Shown piece after piece: positions 16,526 through 24,484 of a stretch of DNA of 64,000 nucleotides. The stretch is from positions 19,239-83,238 of the forward strand of contig DATKVV010000050.1 in assembly GCA_035529895.1 (NCBI GenBank), in the 5' to 3' direction. Position 1 is the stretch's first letter, and each line of letters begins with the position of its first letter. The stretch comes from JAUWKC01 sp035529895 (GTDB lineage Bacteria; Planctomycetota; Phycisphaerae; Sedimentisphaerales; Anaerobacaceae). The position numbers were made by a program, and so were the translations under genes. Under the pieces are notes generated by a model. That model made no database searches. It saw only the letters and a program-made list of their open reading frames with translations, and had not been told where the DNA came from.

Positions 16526-18769
16526 ATGATTCAGTCAAGATATTCAAGAAATGTCGTCGCGGCCGGCTTATTGGTTCTGTTCGCCGCCGCACTACCGGGA
16601 CAAACCGAAGACACACTATCCGGCCGAAACCTGCTGAATGCCATGCGAAACAAAGACGGACAAGGCCCGAAACCGGCCTACGAAAATCGTTCCAGGCAAA
16701 CCTCAGGACTCTTGAAAGAAACTGCCGGCGATGCCCGTGACCAGCTGCTCCAGATTATTCCCGCCGAAAGTCTATTCTGCTTACGAGTTAATAATTTTGA
16801 CTATACCCTCAGTCAGATAGACCAGTTTTTGGCCGGCGTCTCACCTTTGCCGATGGGTGTCTCGATGCTGGCCAGAACGCAGCTCGCAAAACTGCTCGGA
16901 AGCCCGCAGCTAAATGGCGTGAACACGGGCCGCGCTTTCGCTGTTTTCGGTACTACCGCCGGCGGCCAGTCCGCCCAAACAGGTGCAATCCCCGGTATCT
17001 TCATTGCCGCACTTCTCCCGGTTACTGATTACGAGCGGTTTATCGCCGGCAATCCCAACTGCGCCGAGCCTGATGCGCAAGGCATTTCGAAAATCACCGC
17101 CGAGGGCACGCCCGCGATGCTTGCGGCCCAGCTCGGCAATTTCGCGCTTATCGGCTCAGAAAGTGACTACGACGCTGTCGCCGCGCTGGCTAAATCAGAT
17201 CCGGCCCCAAGCAACGGACTGTCGAGCGCTCTGGCCGAAACCGAAGCCAAACGAGCCACCGAACAGCCAATCTGGCTCTACGGGAATGTCTGCCAGCTCT
17301 CCGATGCTTTCGGTCCCTTGTTGCTCGCCAAGATGGAGCAGATGAAAGCTATGATAGAAACCATCAAGGCGAGCGGGCAAGGACCAATGGCGGACCCATC
17401 GGTGATAATAGGTATGTACACTGAGATCCTTGAGAAGTTGATGAAGGAAACACAGTCGTTGAGTATAAGCGTCAGCCCAAAACCGGAGGTTTTGAATATC
17501 ACCGAGACAATTTCGGCCATGCCCGGGACCGAGATGGCCGACATGTTTACTGCCGATGCCCCAGTAAAACAAGACAATAAGCTGCTCGGCTACCTCGAAG
17601 ATGGAGCAGTAATGAATGCTTCTGGTGGAATAACCGGAAAACTCAACGCAAGAATTACAAGCTTCTTTGCAACAATACTCTGCGGAGGCAGGAGCCCCGA
17701 AACTATGGCCAGGATAAAAAGTCTTGCTTCTGATTTCGCGGATGTTTTCAGCGGCACTGACGCCATGTCTTTTTCCATCGACCCCAAGAGCAAGCCGCCC
17801 TTTGCGGGAAAGTACGTCAGTGAAATTATGGACAAAGACAAACTTACGAACCTCATTCAAGAAGGTGCTGAGCTGTTTAACACCGGCGGCATCGCCGATT
17901 TCTATAAAGAGTTGGGTTTCAAAACCGCCTTTACCCTCAAGCGCGGCGTCGATACCTACAAGGGCGTTTCCATAGATTCAGCCAGACTGACAATGGAGCC
18001 TGCCGACCCGAATTCTCCGGAAGGGCTGGTGATGAACATGATATACGGTGGCGGGTTTGATTACCGATGGGGCACGGTTGACAATCTATGGGTTTGCGCC
18101 GTCGGAGGCAATGTGGATTTGGTCATACGCAAGCTGATTGACCAGGTAAAGGCCGGCGGCACCAAGCAGGTCCCCTCAGAGTTCGAAGCCGCCATGGCCC
18201 TGCTGCCGGAAGCCGACAAAGCCGACTTCGTGGTGACATACAACTTTCCGCGTTTATTCGGGATGATGGGAGCGATAATGCCCGTGCCAATGCCGCAGAT
18301 GGATATCCCCACCAAAAGCAATCTTGCTTTGGCAGGGTACGTCGGCGGCGGCAGCATGACCGTCGATATTGCCCTGCCCAAAGAGCATTTGACTGAGATT
18401 ATGGCCCTCTTCCAGATGATGGTGCAGCAGATGCAAAACACCGGTATACCGGAACACTTCGCCCATGAGATGACCTGGGTTAAGTGCCGTAACCCAAAAT
18501 GCCGGGCCGAATACGAGATTACAAAGAAAGAGTACTACGAATACCTGGAAAAGAATACTACTGCCACCATGATGACCGTGCCGGCCTTGATCTGTACGAG
18601 GTGCGGAGAGTTGAGCGTTTATCGAGCTATAAAATGTGAAAAGTGCGGCCTCGTCTTCGAAGCAAGCTGGAAACGCGGCGATTTCGAAGACCGCTGCCCC
18701 AAATGCGGCTATAGCAAAATAGAGGACGAAAGAAAACGGGCAGCTAACATGCGCCGTAAGCTCGGGTAA
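16526..18769 (+). CDS. Large exported hypothetical protein with C-terminal zinc ribbons
   Basis: The 747-residue product begins with a signal peptide (about 1-25) after a CTGGAGG ribosome-binding site. The body (about 70-640) is a long alpha/beta region with repeated modules around ESLFCLRVNNFDYTLSQIDQF, GRAFAVFGTT and TFSMSF-like strands; I do not recognise it, though it resembles large uncharacterised planctomycete secreted proteins. At about 650-747 there are several CxxC-type knuckles: CRNPKC, CTRCG, CEKCG and CPKCG, fitting two zinc ribbons. A zinc ribbon on an exported protein is unusual, so either the N-terminal segment is a membrane anchor or the ribbons act outside. A terminator lies at 18884-18902. 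Confidence 0.7.
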   Translation: MIQSRYSRNVVAAGLLVLFAAALPGQTEDTLSGRNLLNAMRNKDGQGPKPAYENRSRQTSGLLKETAGDARDQLLQIIPAESLFCLRVNNFDYTLSQIDQFLAGVSPLPMGVSMLARTQLAKLLGSPQLNGVNTGRAFAVFGTTAGGQSAQTGAIPGIFIAALLPVTDYERFIAGNPNCAEPDAQGISKITAEGTPAMLAAQLGNFALIGSESDYDAVAALAKSDPAPSNGLSSALAETEAKRATEQPIWLYGNVCQLSDAFGPLLLAKMEQMKAMIETIKASGQGPMADPSVIIGMYTEILEKLMKETQSLSISVSPKPEVLNITETISAMPGTEMADMFTADAPVKQDNKLLGYLEDGAVMNASGGITGKLNARITSFFATILCGGRSPETMARIKSLASDFADVFSGTDAMSFSIDPKSKPPFAGKYVSEIMDKDKLTNLIQEGAELFNTGGIADFYKELGFKTAFTLKRGVDTYKGVSIDSARLTMEPADPNSPEGLVMNMIYGGGFDYRWGTVDNLWVCAVGGNVDLVIRKLIDQVKAGGTKQVPSEFEAAMALLPEADKADFVVTYNFPRLFGMMGAIMPVPMPQMDIPTKSNLALAGYVGGGSMTVDIALPKEHLTEIMALFQMMVQQMQNTGIPEHFAHEMTWVKCRNPKCRAEYEITKKEYYEYLEKNTTATMMTVPALICTRCGELSVYRAIKCEKCGLVFEASWKRGDFEDRCPKCGYSKIEDERKRAANMRRKLG

Positions 18770-18829
18770 TGGCTCTGCGAGGTTTAACCTCAGCCCGCAA
18801 GTACCCGCTGTTGAAGTCTGATAATACGG

Positions 18830-18842
18830 TGCCAAATTGGCA
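18830..18842. promoter_or_regulatory. 13-base palindrome upstream of the sigma54 promoter
   Basis: TGCCAA-A-TTGGCA is a perfect inverted repeat about 90 bases upstream of the sigma54 -24 element, the usual place for an enhancer-binding activator site. No activator gene is seen nearby, so the assignment is inference. Confidence 0.4.
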
Positions 18843-18883
18843 GCCCTTATCGCCCCAGGACAGCCTTCGAAAGGGCCTTATCT

Positions 18884-18902
18884 GCCGATTTTCGGCTTTT
18901 TT
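18884..18902 (+). terminator. Rho-independent terminator after the zinc-ribbon protein gene
   Basis: A five-pair stem (GCCGA with TCGGC) around a TTT loop is followed by six T. It ends the transcript of the gene at 16526-18769 and separates it from the hsp20 promoter. Confidence 0.65.
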
Positions 18903-18917
18903 GACGCCTCCCTCCGC

Positions 18918-18933
18918 TGGCACGCATCTTGCT
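18918..18933 (+). promoter_or_regulatory. Sigma54 (RpoN) promoter for hsp20
   Basis: TGGCACG at 18918-18924, four bases, then TTGCT at 18929-18933 match the sigma54 -24/-12 consensus without mismatch. A start near 18944 gives a leader of about 65 bases before the small heat shock gene. Confidence 0.65.
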
Positions 18934-19008
18934 CAAGGGATTACGTGGGGTTTGAAAAGTCAGAAAAAATTTAATTGGCAACCTTTATTGTGAATGGAGG
19001 TGACTATT

Positions 19009-19449
19009 ATGACACTGGTACCTTTACACAAAAGGCAAGGAAGCGATTTGGCAAGACTGCACCACGAAATGGATGACCTTTTTAATTCCTTCTTCGGCGG
19101 CTGGCCGACTTACGAACACAGACTGTGGCCCGCAATCGATGTCGCCGACAATGAGGACGCCATCGTTGTAAAGGCCGAAGTGCCCGGCTGCAAGGCCGAC
19201 GACATCAACATCTCGGTCCACGGCAGCACCCTGACCATCACCGGCGAGAAAAAACAGGAAGAAGAAAAAAAGGAAAAGGGCTACTACCACATGGAAAGGT
19301 CTTACGGCAGCTTCAGACGTGACTTGAGCCTGCCCAACGATGTTGACACCACAAAAGTAGATGCCGCATGCAAGGACGGCGTGCTCACCATAACCCTGCC
19401 TAAAGCCGAGAAGGCAAAAACAGTCAAGGTGAAAATCAAAGAACAATAG
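19009..19449 (+). CDS. hsp20: Small heat shock protein, Hsp20/alpha-crystallin family
   Basis: The 146-residue protein starts at ATG 19009, set by an ideal GGAGGTGA at 18997-19004; an in-frame ATG at 18994 overlaps that site. Hsp20 proteins hold unfolding proteins in large oligomers without ATP. The alpha-crystallin domain spans about 38-140, with PAIDVADNEDAIVVKAEVPG, the SVHGSTLTITGEKK segment, YGSFRRDLSLP and the closing DGVLTITLPKAE motif. A Lys/Glu-rich loop lies between strands. Upstream is a consensus sigma54 promoter; downstream a terminator at 19485-19523 makes it monocistronic. Control by sigma54 suggests a stress or nitrogen/envelope signal, not simple heat induction (inference). 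Confidence 0.95.
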   Translation: MTLVPLHKRQGSDLARLHHEMDDLFNSFFGGWPTYEHRLWPAIDVADNEDAIVVKAEVPGCKADDINISVHGSTLTITGEKKQEEEKKEKGYYHMERSYGSFRRDLSLPNDVDTTKVDAACKDGVLTITLPKAEKAKTVKVKIKEQ

Positions 19450-19484
19450 GAACAAACAGTCTGCTGAATCTATGCTCATCAGGC

Positions 19485-19523
19485 GTGCCGTCCGCTTGTC
19501 ACAGTCGGGCGGCACACTTTTTT
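19485..19523 (+). terminator. Rho-independent terminator after hsp20
   Basis: A ten-pair GC-rich stem (19485-19494 with 19506-19515, one G-U pair) and an eleven-base loop, followed by AC and six T. Confidence 0.75.
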
Positions 19524-19737
19524 ATCCGGTCATAATCGCCGGCAGCCGAAACCATACCTTATTGTGTCCGTAACCTGTGGGCAAATGCACTCACCGCCAA
19601 AAAAGGTGCTGCAGTACAGAGGGGCTGCGATTGGCTGTTTTTGATTGTTTTCCGCATTTGTATGTGCTACATTCGTTGACAATTTGCTGAACGTTTTTTG
19701 TAAGAATGGACAGAACTGGTAAGCGAGGAGTCGAAAA

Positions 19738-20823
19738 TTGGCAACAGAAGTAAAACTGCCGCAGCTTGGCCAAACAATGGAAGAAGGCACTATTGTCAAC
19801 TATTTAGTCAGCGTCGGCGACGAGGTCAAAAAAGGCGACGTCATTTTTGAGGTCGAGACCGACAAGGCCACCCTCGAGGTCGAATCGCCCGCCGACGGCT
19901 TTGTAAAGCAGCTCATTGCCGAAGTGGGCCAGACATTGCTGGTGGGTGAGCCCGTCCTGATTTTGGGTGCCCGCGATGAACAAGCACCGAAAACGCCTGT
20001 TGATTCCTTGAAGGGCGCAACTGCTGCCGCCGCTCTAAAAGCTTCGGCTGACCGGGCCGCGCCAGCGACCACGCCCTCTGCGGCCAAAACCGCCGCGCCC
20101 GCAGCAGCCTCGTCAGAAATAAAACTCGGCCAAACCATACCGCTCAACAGACTCCAGAAAATAACCGCGCAAAAAATGCTGCAGTCAAAACGCGATATCC
20201 CCTGTTTCTATCTCAATGTAAAAGCCGACGTTACCGACCTGGTCGAGCTGCGAACCAAACTGAACAAAACCGGCGACGTGAAAATCTCCTACAATGATTT
20301 TCTTATGCGCTCCGTCGCAATCGGCCTCGAAAAGTTTCCCATCATGACCGGCCAGTTGGACGGTGACACTATCAAACTGGCCGAAAGCATCGACGTCGGG
20401 CTGGCCATCGCCGTGCCGGACGGTCTGGTCGCACCGATTATCCGCAATGTCAGCAGCAAGGACATCAGGCAGATAGCTCGCGAAAGTGCCGCCCTGATTG
20501 AAAAAGCCCGCAACGCCAAATTGACCCCTGATGACCTTGACGGAGGCTGTATAACCGTCAGCAACCTCGGCGCCTTCGGCATAGACTCTTTCATCCCTAT
20601 TGTCGTCCCGGGCCAGTGCAGCATCCTCGGAGTAGGTAAAATAACCGACACCTGCGTACCCGACGATAGCGGCAGCTTCGGTTCTGTAACCCCAGGCATT
20701 GCAGTCCGAAAGTTGATGAGCCTGACCCTTTCGGTCGACCACCGAATCACTAATGGCACATACGCAGCCCAGTTCCTTGATTTCGTAAGGAAGCTGCTCG
20801 AGGATACTTCCAACTTCGTCTAA
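19738..20823 (+). CDS. 2-oxoacid dehydrogenase E2 (lipoyl acyltransferase), lacking a clear subunit-binding domain
   Basis: The 361-residue protein starts at TTG 19738 with GAGGAG seven bases upstream. Residues 1-77 form a lipoyl domain with the modified lysine in ETDKATLE (Lys43). A Thr/Ala/Pro-rich linker (about 80-125) leads directly into the catalytic acyltransferase domain (about 130-361), which ends with SVDHRITNG. Usual E2 chains have a 35-residue peripheral subunit-binding domain between these parts; I see none. The active-site pattern DHRxxDG has Asn339 in place of Asp, while His335 is kept. No E1 or E3 gene is in the window. It could be an E2 using other binding surfaces or an acyltransferase with another role. 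Confidence 0.85.
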   Translation: MATEVKLPQLGQTMEEGTIVNYLVSVGDEVKKGDVIFEVETDKATLEVESPADGFVKQLIAEVGQTLLVGEPVLILGARDEQAPKTPVDSLKGATAAAALKASADRAAPATTPSAAKTAAPAAASSEIKLGQTIPLNRLQKITAQKMLQSKRDIPCFYLNVKADVTDLVELRTKLNKTGDVKISYNDFLMRSVAIGLEKFPIMTGQLDGDTIKLAESIDVGLAIAVPDGLVAPIIRNVSSKDIRQIARESAALIEKARNAKLTPDDLDGGCITVSNLGAFGIDSFIPIVVPGQCSILGVGKITDTCVPDDSGSFGSVTPGIAVRKLMSLTLSVDHRITNGTYAAQFLDFVRKLLEDTSNFV

Positions 20824-21097
20824 CGAACGCCTCGTTTTTGCCCTGAATGTGGGCGAAGCAGTGCCCCCTAACACTTATGCAATATTGTTTTTTTATTGCG
20901 CCGCCCCTTCCCCTGCAATGGCTCTTATCTCCCCTATCGTACTGCTATCGGCCTTTTTTATCGGCCCGTCCCATAAAAACATAAAGTTTTCTACACTTGT
21001 TTGCCGAATAGAATAAGAGGGTAATTCAGCTTGTTTTTAACATTGAAAACGGCGTTTTTCGTAATATGGTCGGCATATTAAGGACCGGAGAAAACTT

Positions 21098-22384
21098 ATG
21101 AGAACTATAGCGGTTGTAAATCAAAAAGGCGGCTGTGGCAAGACCACCGTATCGATAAATCTCGCAAGTGCGCTCGCCGAAACGGGCCAGAAAACCCTTC
21201 TGGTGGATATGGACCCGCAGTCCCATTGTGCGGTCGGCTTGGCCGTGCCGGAGGAGCAGATCGAACAGAGCATCTATGACGTGCTTATAAGCAAAAGCAG
21301 AAACGAGCCGATTAAGCTCACCGAAATAATGTGGCAGATTAACGACAGATTGCAGTTGGCCCCCGCCAGTATAGACCTGTCCGCCTTCGAGCAGCAAATG
21401 GCCGGTATTGCCGACCGCGAATGCTGCTTGAAAGATGTCCTCGCCGAAGTCAAAAACGAATACGACTACGCGGTAATTGATTGCCCGCCCGCTGTCGGCC
21501 TGCTGACCTTCAGCGCGCTCAGGGCAGCCTCCGACGTTGTTGTTCCCGTCGAAACCGGTTATTTCGCCCTCCACGGCCTGAGCAAACAGCTCGAAACCCT
21601 AAGCATCCTCTGTGAACGCTGCAACCATCAGGTAAATGTCAGGGTCCTGGCAAGCATGTACGACATACGAACTAAGATGGCCCGCGAAATCCTCGCCGAA
21701 TTGCGAAAGCACTTCGCAGACAAAATGTTCAAAACTATTGTCAACTTCAACACCAAGATTAAGGAAGCAGCCAGTCTCGGCCAGCCCATCTGCGAATATG
21801 ACCCCGCAAGTAAGGGACACAGAGACTTTCGCTGCCTGGCCGAAGAGCTCATAGGTTCACAGGCAAAGCTCCAACGGCACGAGTTTGTCAACTCACTCGC
21901 CGGCCAGCTCGAAGCCATCAGCGCCACCGCTGACGAACTCCTCCAGGCTGTAAACGTGCCTGCCCAAACTGCGCAAGCCCAGCAAATCAAGCTACCCAGT
22001 TTTACGGCTGCCCAAACCGAAGAAATCGCCTCCGCCTCGCCTGCCGGAATGGAAACCACCGGGAAACCGCAGCAAATCACCACCGAGGCCAAGCTTTCAG
22101 ACTATTACGGCGTTAGTCAGGTCAGCGATGCCATTGTTTTCGTTACCCTCTATCCGCGGGCCGACAGTGTTCAGATTGCCGGCGATTTCAACAACTGGCA
22201 GCCCACGGAAACACCTATGCAAAAAGTAAGCGACTCCGGCGTTTGGCAGACCATGCTCAAACTGCCTGCTGGCAGATACCGATACCGTTTGGTCGTGGAT
22301 GGACAATGGCAGCAGGACCCGTACAACGAGTCGACGGAACTAAACCCCTTCGGCGACTACAATTCCGTCCTTGAAGTAAAGTAA
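21098..22384 (+). CDS. ParA/Soj-family ATPase fused to a CBM48 glycogen-binding-type domain
   Basis: The 428-residue protein has a complete ParA domain (about 1-255): the deviant Walker A KGGCGKTT at 10-17, VDMDPQSH, a Walker B region ending VIDCPPAVG, and FNTKIKEAASLGQPI near the end. ParA ATPases position chromosomes, plasmids or large complexes by cycling on the nucleoid. After an Ala/Thr/Gln-rich linker (about 285-345), residues 350-428 form a second domain: VFVTLYPRADSVQIAGDFNNWQ (in part), GVWQTMLKLPAGRYRYRLVVDGQW, and DPYN. This is the CBM48/AMPK-beta glycogen-binding pattern with its conserved tryptophans. No parB gene or parS cluster is seen nearby. The fusion suggests ATP-driven positioning of a polysaccharide or storage granule (inference). 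Confidence 0.88.
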   Translation: MRTIAVVNQKGGCGKTTVSINLASALAETGQKTLLVDMDPQSHCAVGLAVPEEQIEQSIYDVLISKSRNEPIKLTEIMWQINDRLQLAPASIDLSAFEQQMAGIADRECCLKDVLAEVKNEYDYAVIDCPPAVGLLTFSALRAASDVVVPVETGYFALHGLSKQLETLSILCERCNHQVNVRVLASMYDIRTKMAREILAELRKHFADKMFKTIVNFNTKIKEAASLGQPICEYDPASKGHRDFRCLAEELIGSQAKLQRHEFVNSLAGQLEAISATADELLQAVNVPAQTAQAQQIKLPSFTAAQTEEIASASPAGMETTGKPQQITTEAKLSDYYGVSQVSDAIVFVTLYPRADSVQIAGDFNNWQPTETPMQKVSDSGVWQTMLKLPAGRYRYRLVVDGQWQQDPYNESTELNPFGDYNSVLEVK

Positions 22385-22526
22385 AACCGGCTGAATCCGC
22401 CAATACCCCGCGAAAAAAGCCATTCCCGCAAAAAAATTTGTTTTTTTTATTCGTCACCCCTATCCTCCAATCATATACTCTCCGCTAAATGGGCGAAATT
22501 CCCAAACATTAACTCCTTGCCAGTAA

Positions 22527-23207
22527 ATGAGAATGGACGCTCGTAACGCACTAAAACGGATTGTTGCAAGTGCCTTCGTGCTGGCAAGCGCGGTGCCTTG
22601 CTGCCCCGTTTATGCCGACTTGGTTCACGTTTATGGCGGCACATTCAATCTACCTATCACTGACGTGCCCGGCAACGGCATCGCAATGACCGAAGCTATC
22701 ATAGATATTCCTGACGATTTCATTATCTCGGACCTCGATGTCCAAATAAATATTACGCACACCAACGTCTTCGATTTGCAGCTCTTCCTGCAAAGCCCGC
22801 ACGGCAGCAGGGTTCTCCTGAACGCGTTTGATCCCAATAAGGACTTTGACGCATACCCGAATTACACACACACCGTCTTTGACGACGAAGCACCACTCTC
22901 GATTACCGAGGCCGACCCTCCTTTTACAGGCCGATTCAGACCCCGGGGCCAATCACTCGGACTTTACGACGGCCGGGACTCCTACGGCGCCTGGCGCCTC
23001 CAGATTTGGGATATGTTTGACCTGGACACTGGCACCCTCGACAGCTTCGAGATTATCATCACAACCCCCGAACCCGCCACCACAGTGCTTTTCACGCTCG
23101 GCACAGCCCTGATGACCCTGTTTCGGCCTCGGCGAGACGCCCTTCACCCGCCGAGAAATACAGATTGTGCCCCCGCGCGTCGCCGGTACCCGATTCATGA
23201 CTCTTAG
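22527..23207 (+). CDS. Exported P-domain protein with PEP-CTERM anchor
   Basis: The 226-residue protein has a signal peptide (about 1-30) and a domain at about 40-175 with the pattern of the proprotein convertase P-domain: VQINITHTNVFDLQLFLQSPHGS, DSYGAWRLQIWDMFDLDTGTLDSFEI. Residues 180-203 read PEPATTVLFTLGTALMTLF followed by RPRR, the PEP-CTERM sorting signal that is cut and handled by exosortase. Unusually, 22 further residues follow the basic cluster, where such proteins normally end. P-domains often accompany subtilisin-type proteases or occur alone in surface proteins. It is transcribed alone after the ParA-CBM48 gene. Confidence 0.8.
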   Translation: MRMDARNALKRIVASAFVLASAVPCCPVYADLVHVYGGTFNLPITDVPGNGIAMTEAIIDIPDDFIISDLDVQINITHTNVFDLQLFLQSPHGSRVLLNAFDPNKDFDAYPNYTHTVFDDEAPLSITEADPPFTGRFRPRGQSLGLYDGRDSYGAWRLQIWDMFDLDTGTLDSFEIIITTPEPATTVLFTLGTALMTLFRPRRDALHPPRNTDCAPARRRYPIHDS

Positions 23208-23507
23208 CCCCCAAAAACCGCAGTAATTCCAACATAGAAGCCATTTTGATGCTATGAACCTGACGTGCAGGTAAGAACTGCCGAGGTACACCGATAACCG
23301 GAAGTCCAAAGTCGAAATCTAAGAAAGAGGCCGGCCGGAGCGGCATCCCGCAGATATCGATTTTTGAGCCCACAGGTTTTATAGTTGCCTGGCCACTCAC
23401 GTCCGCTTATGATTCTTAAACAACGAAATGAAAAGTTGGAGGAAGTATCAATATCAGTGGTTCACGGGACAATGCCTGTATATCACGGTTGTTAAGGGGC
23501 AATAAAC
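23208..23507. other. Intergenic region, no gene seen
   Basis: About 300 bases without a supported frame. A ribosome-binding site (AAGGGG) for the gene at 23508 lies at its right edge. Confidence 0.4.
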
Positions 23508-23714
23508 ATGACGGACCCACAAGGCAAACGCAGATGCGACACTTGCTATTACTTTGAACCGGAAAAAAAGACCAGAGCGGAACATGAAGCAACTTACGGT
23601 TTTTGCCACAGGTACGCACCTCGACCCGCCGACAAGCAGTACCACGTCTATTGGCCCGTTGTGGCAAACGACCATTGGTGCGGCGAATACTTCATCGGCA
23701 AGCAGAGTCAGTAA
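23508..23714 (+). CDS. Small Cys-rich protein (CxxC...WCGE type)
   Basis: The 68-residue protein starts at ATG 23508 with TAAGGGG upstream. It has CDTCYYFEP, then GFCHRYAPRP, and ends NDHWCGEYFIGKQ. Four cysteines in a CxxC-C-C arrangement with the closing WCGE box are the pattern of a small widespread family often seen in phages and environmental bacteria, which probably binds a metal. No function is known to me. It follows the P-domain gene on the same strand but 300 bases away, so it is probably an independent unit. Confidence 0.65.
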   Translation: MTDPQGKRRCDTCYYFEPEKKTRAEHEATYGFCHRYAPRPADKQYHVYWPVVANDHWCGEYFIGKQSQ

Positions 23715-23746
23715 TACATCCCGAGGACAAGGCAAACTGGTCCTCC

Positions 23747-24466
23747 TTAAGCGCCGCCAATGGTGGAAAGACATTCCCATTTCGGCCCACACGGCGAAAG
23801 ACCAAGCTTTGGGTTTATGATACGCCAAAAGCCCATGTTGACCGGCTGCCTGCAAACATCGCAAAGCTCAAGACCACGCTGGAACCAACACTGCTTATAG
23901 ACCTGACCCTCGGGAATCGGGTTAACTCCCTCCTCCGGTAGGCCCTCGATGACTGCCGCACACTGTTTGGCGAACTCCATCCCGTCAAAGGTCAGGTTCT
24001 GGTCGGGGTCGTAGAGGTTGAACCGCGCCGCCAATTCCTCTGTATCGGCCATCAGGTCGCCGTCGAGGTCGTTCGTGTCCGGCGCCAGGGTCATGCTTGG
24101 ATCACGGGGGTCTGGATAATCCAATGGCAACTAATGGCCGTTGGGATCATATGGCAAGCAAAGTTCCAAAACTCGGGTTAAACGATGCAAATCGACTCTG
24201 CCGCTATGAACGCTGCCAAGACAATCGAGCGAGCCGTGCTCCATATAGTGCAGAGCCAACTCCGGCAAGAACAGTCCTTCCAGAGGACCGTTCGGCTCTG
24301 GATATCGCAAGCCGATTCGTGGGTTGACAATTGCGCAACCACCCATGTGAATCCACTCGCCGCAGACATCGCATTGCTCGACCCCATCAACCTCGTGGCA
24401 AATCTTGTATGTTTCGTTCACATCCGATGGAGAACCCGGCGCGTAGCTTGAAGCCTTTTGACGCAA
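23747..24466 (-). pseudogene. Decayed planctomycete repeat-module protein with in-frame TAG
   Basis: One minus-strand frame runs from about 24466 to 23747, interrupted by a single TAG (24131-24133). Both halves carry the same module: CDVCGEWIHMGG with AIVNPRIGLRY and LALHYMEHGS in the first, CDVCRQPVNMGF with RIINPKLGLS in the second. The second half also shows a calcium-type run, DTNDLDGDLMADTEELAARF. The module resembles long repeat proteins of planctomycetes with alternating LAxHYMEHGSF units (from memory). The second copy degenerates after GLSP, and no start or signal peptide lies upstream. It abuts the 3' end of the giant protease gene, 18 bases away. It is a remnant of a once larger gene. 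Confidence 0.6.
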
Positions 24467-24484
24467 CGTCGGGCTCGGAGCAAC

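Noticed and set aside
19738..20823. Full pyruvate dehydrogenase cluster
   Set aside because: No E1 or E3 gene is present; flanking genes are an hsp20 and a ParA fusion.
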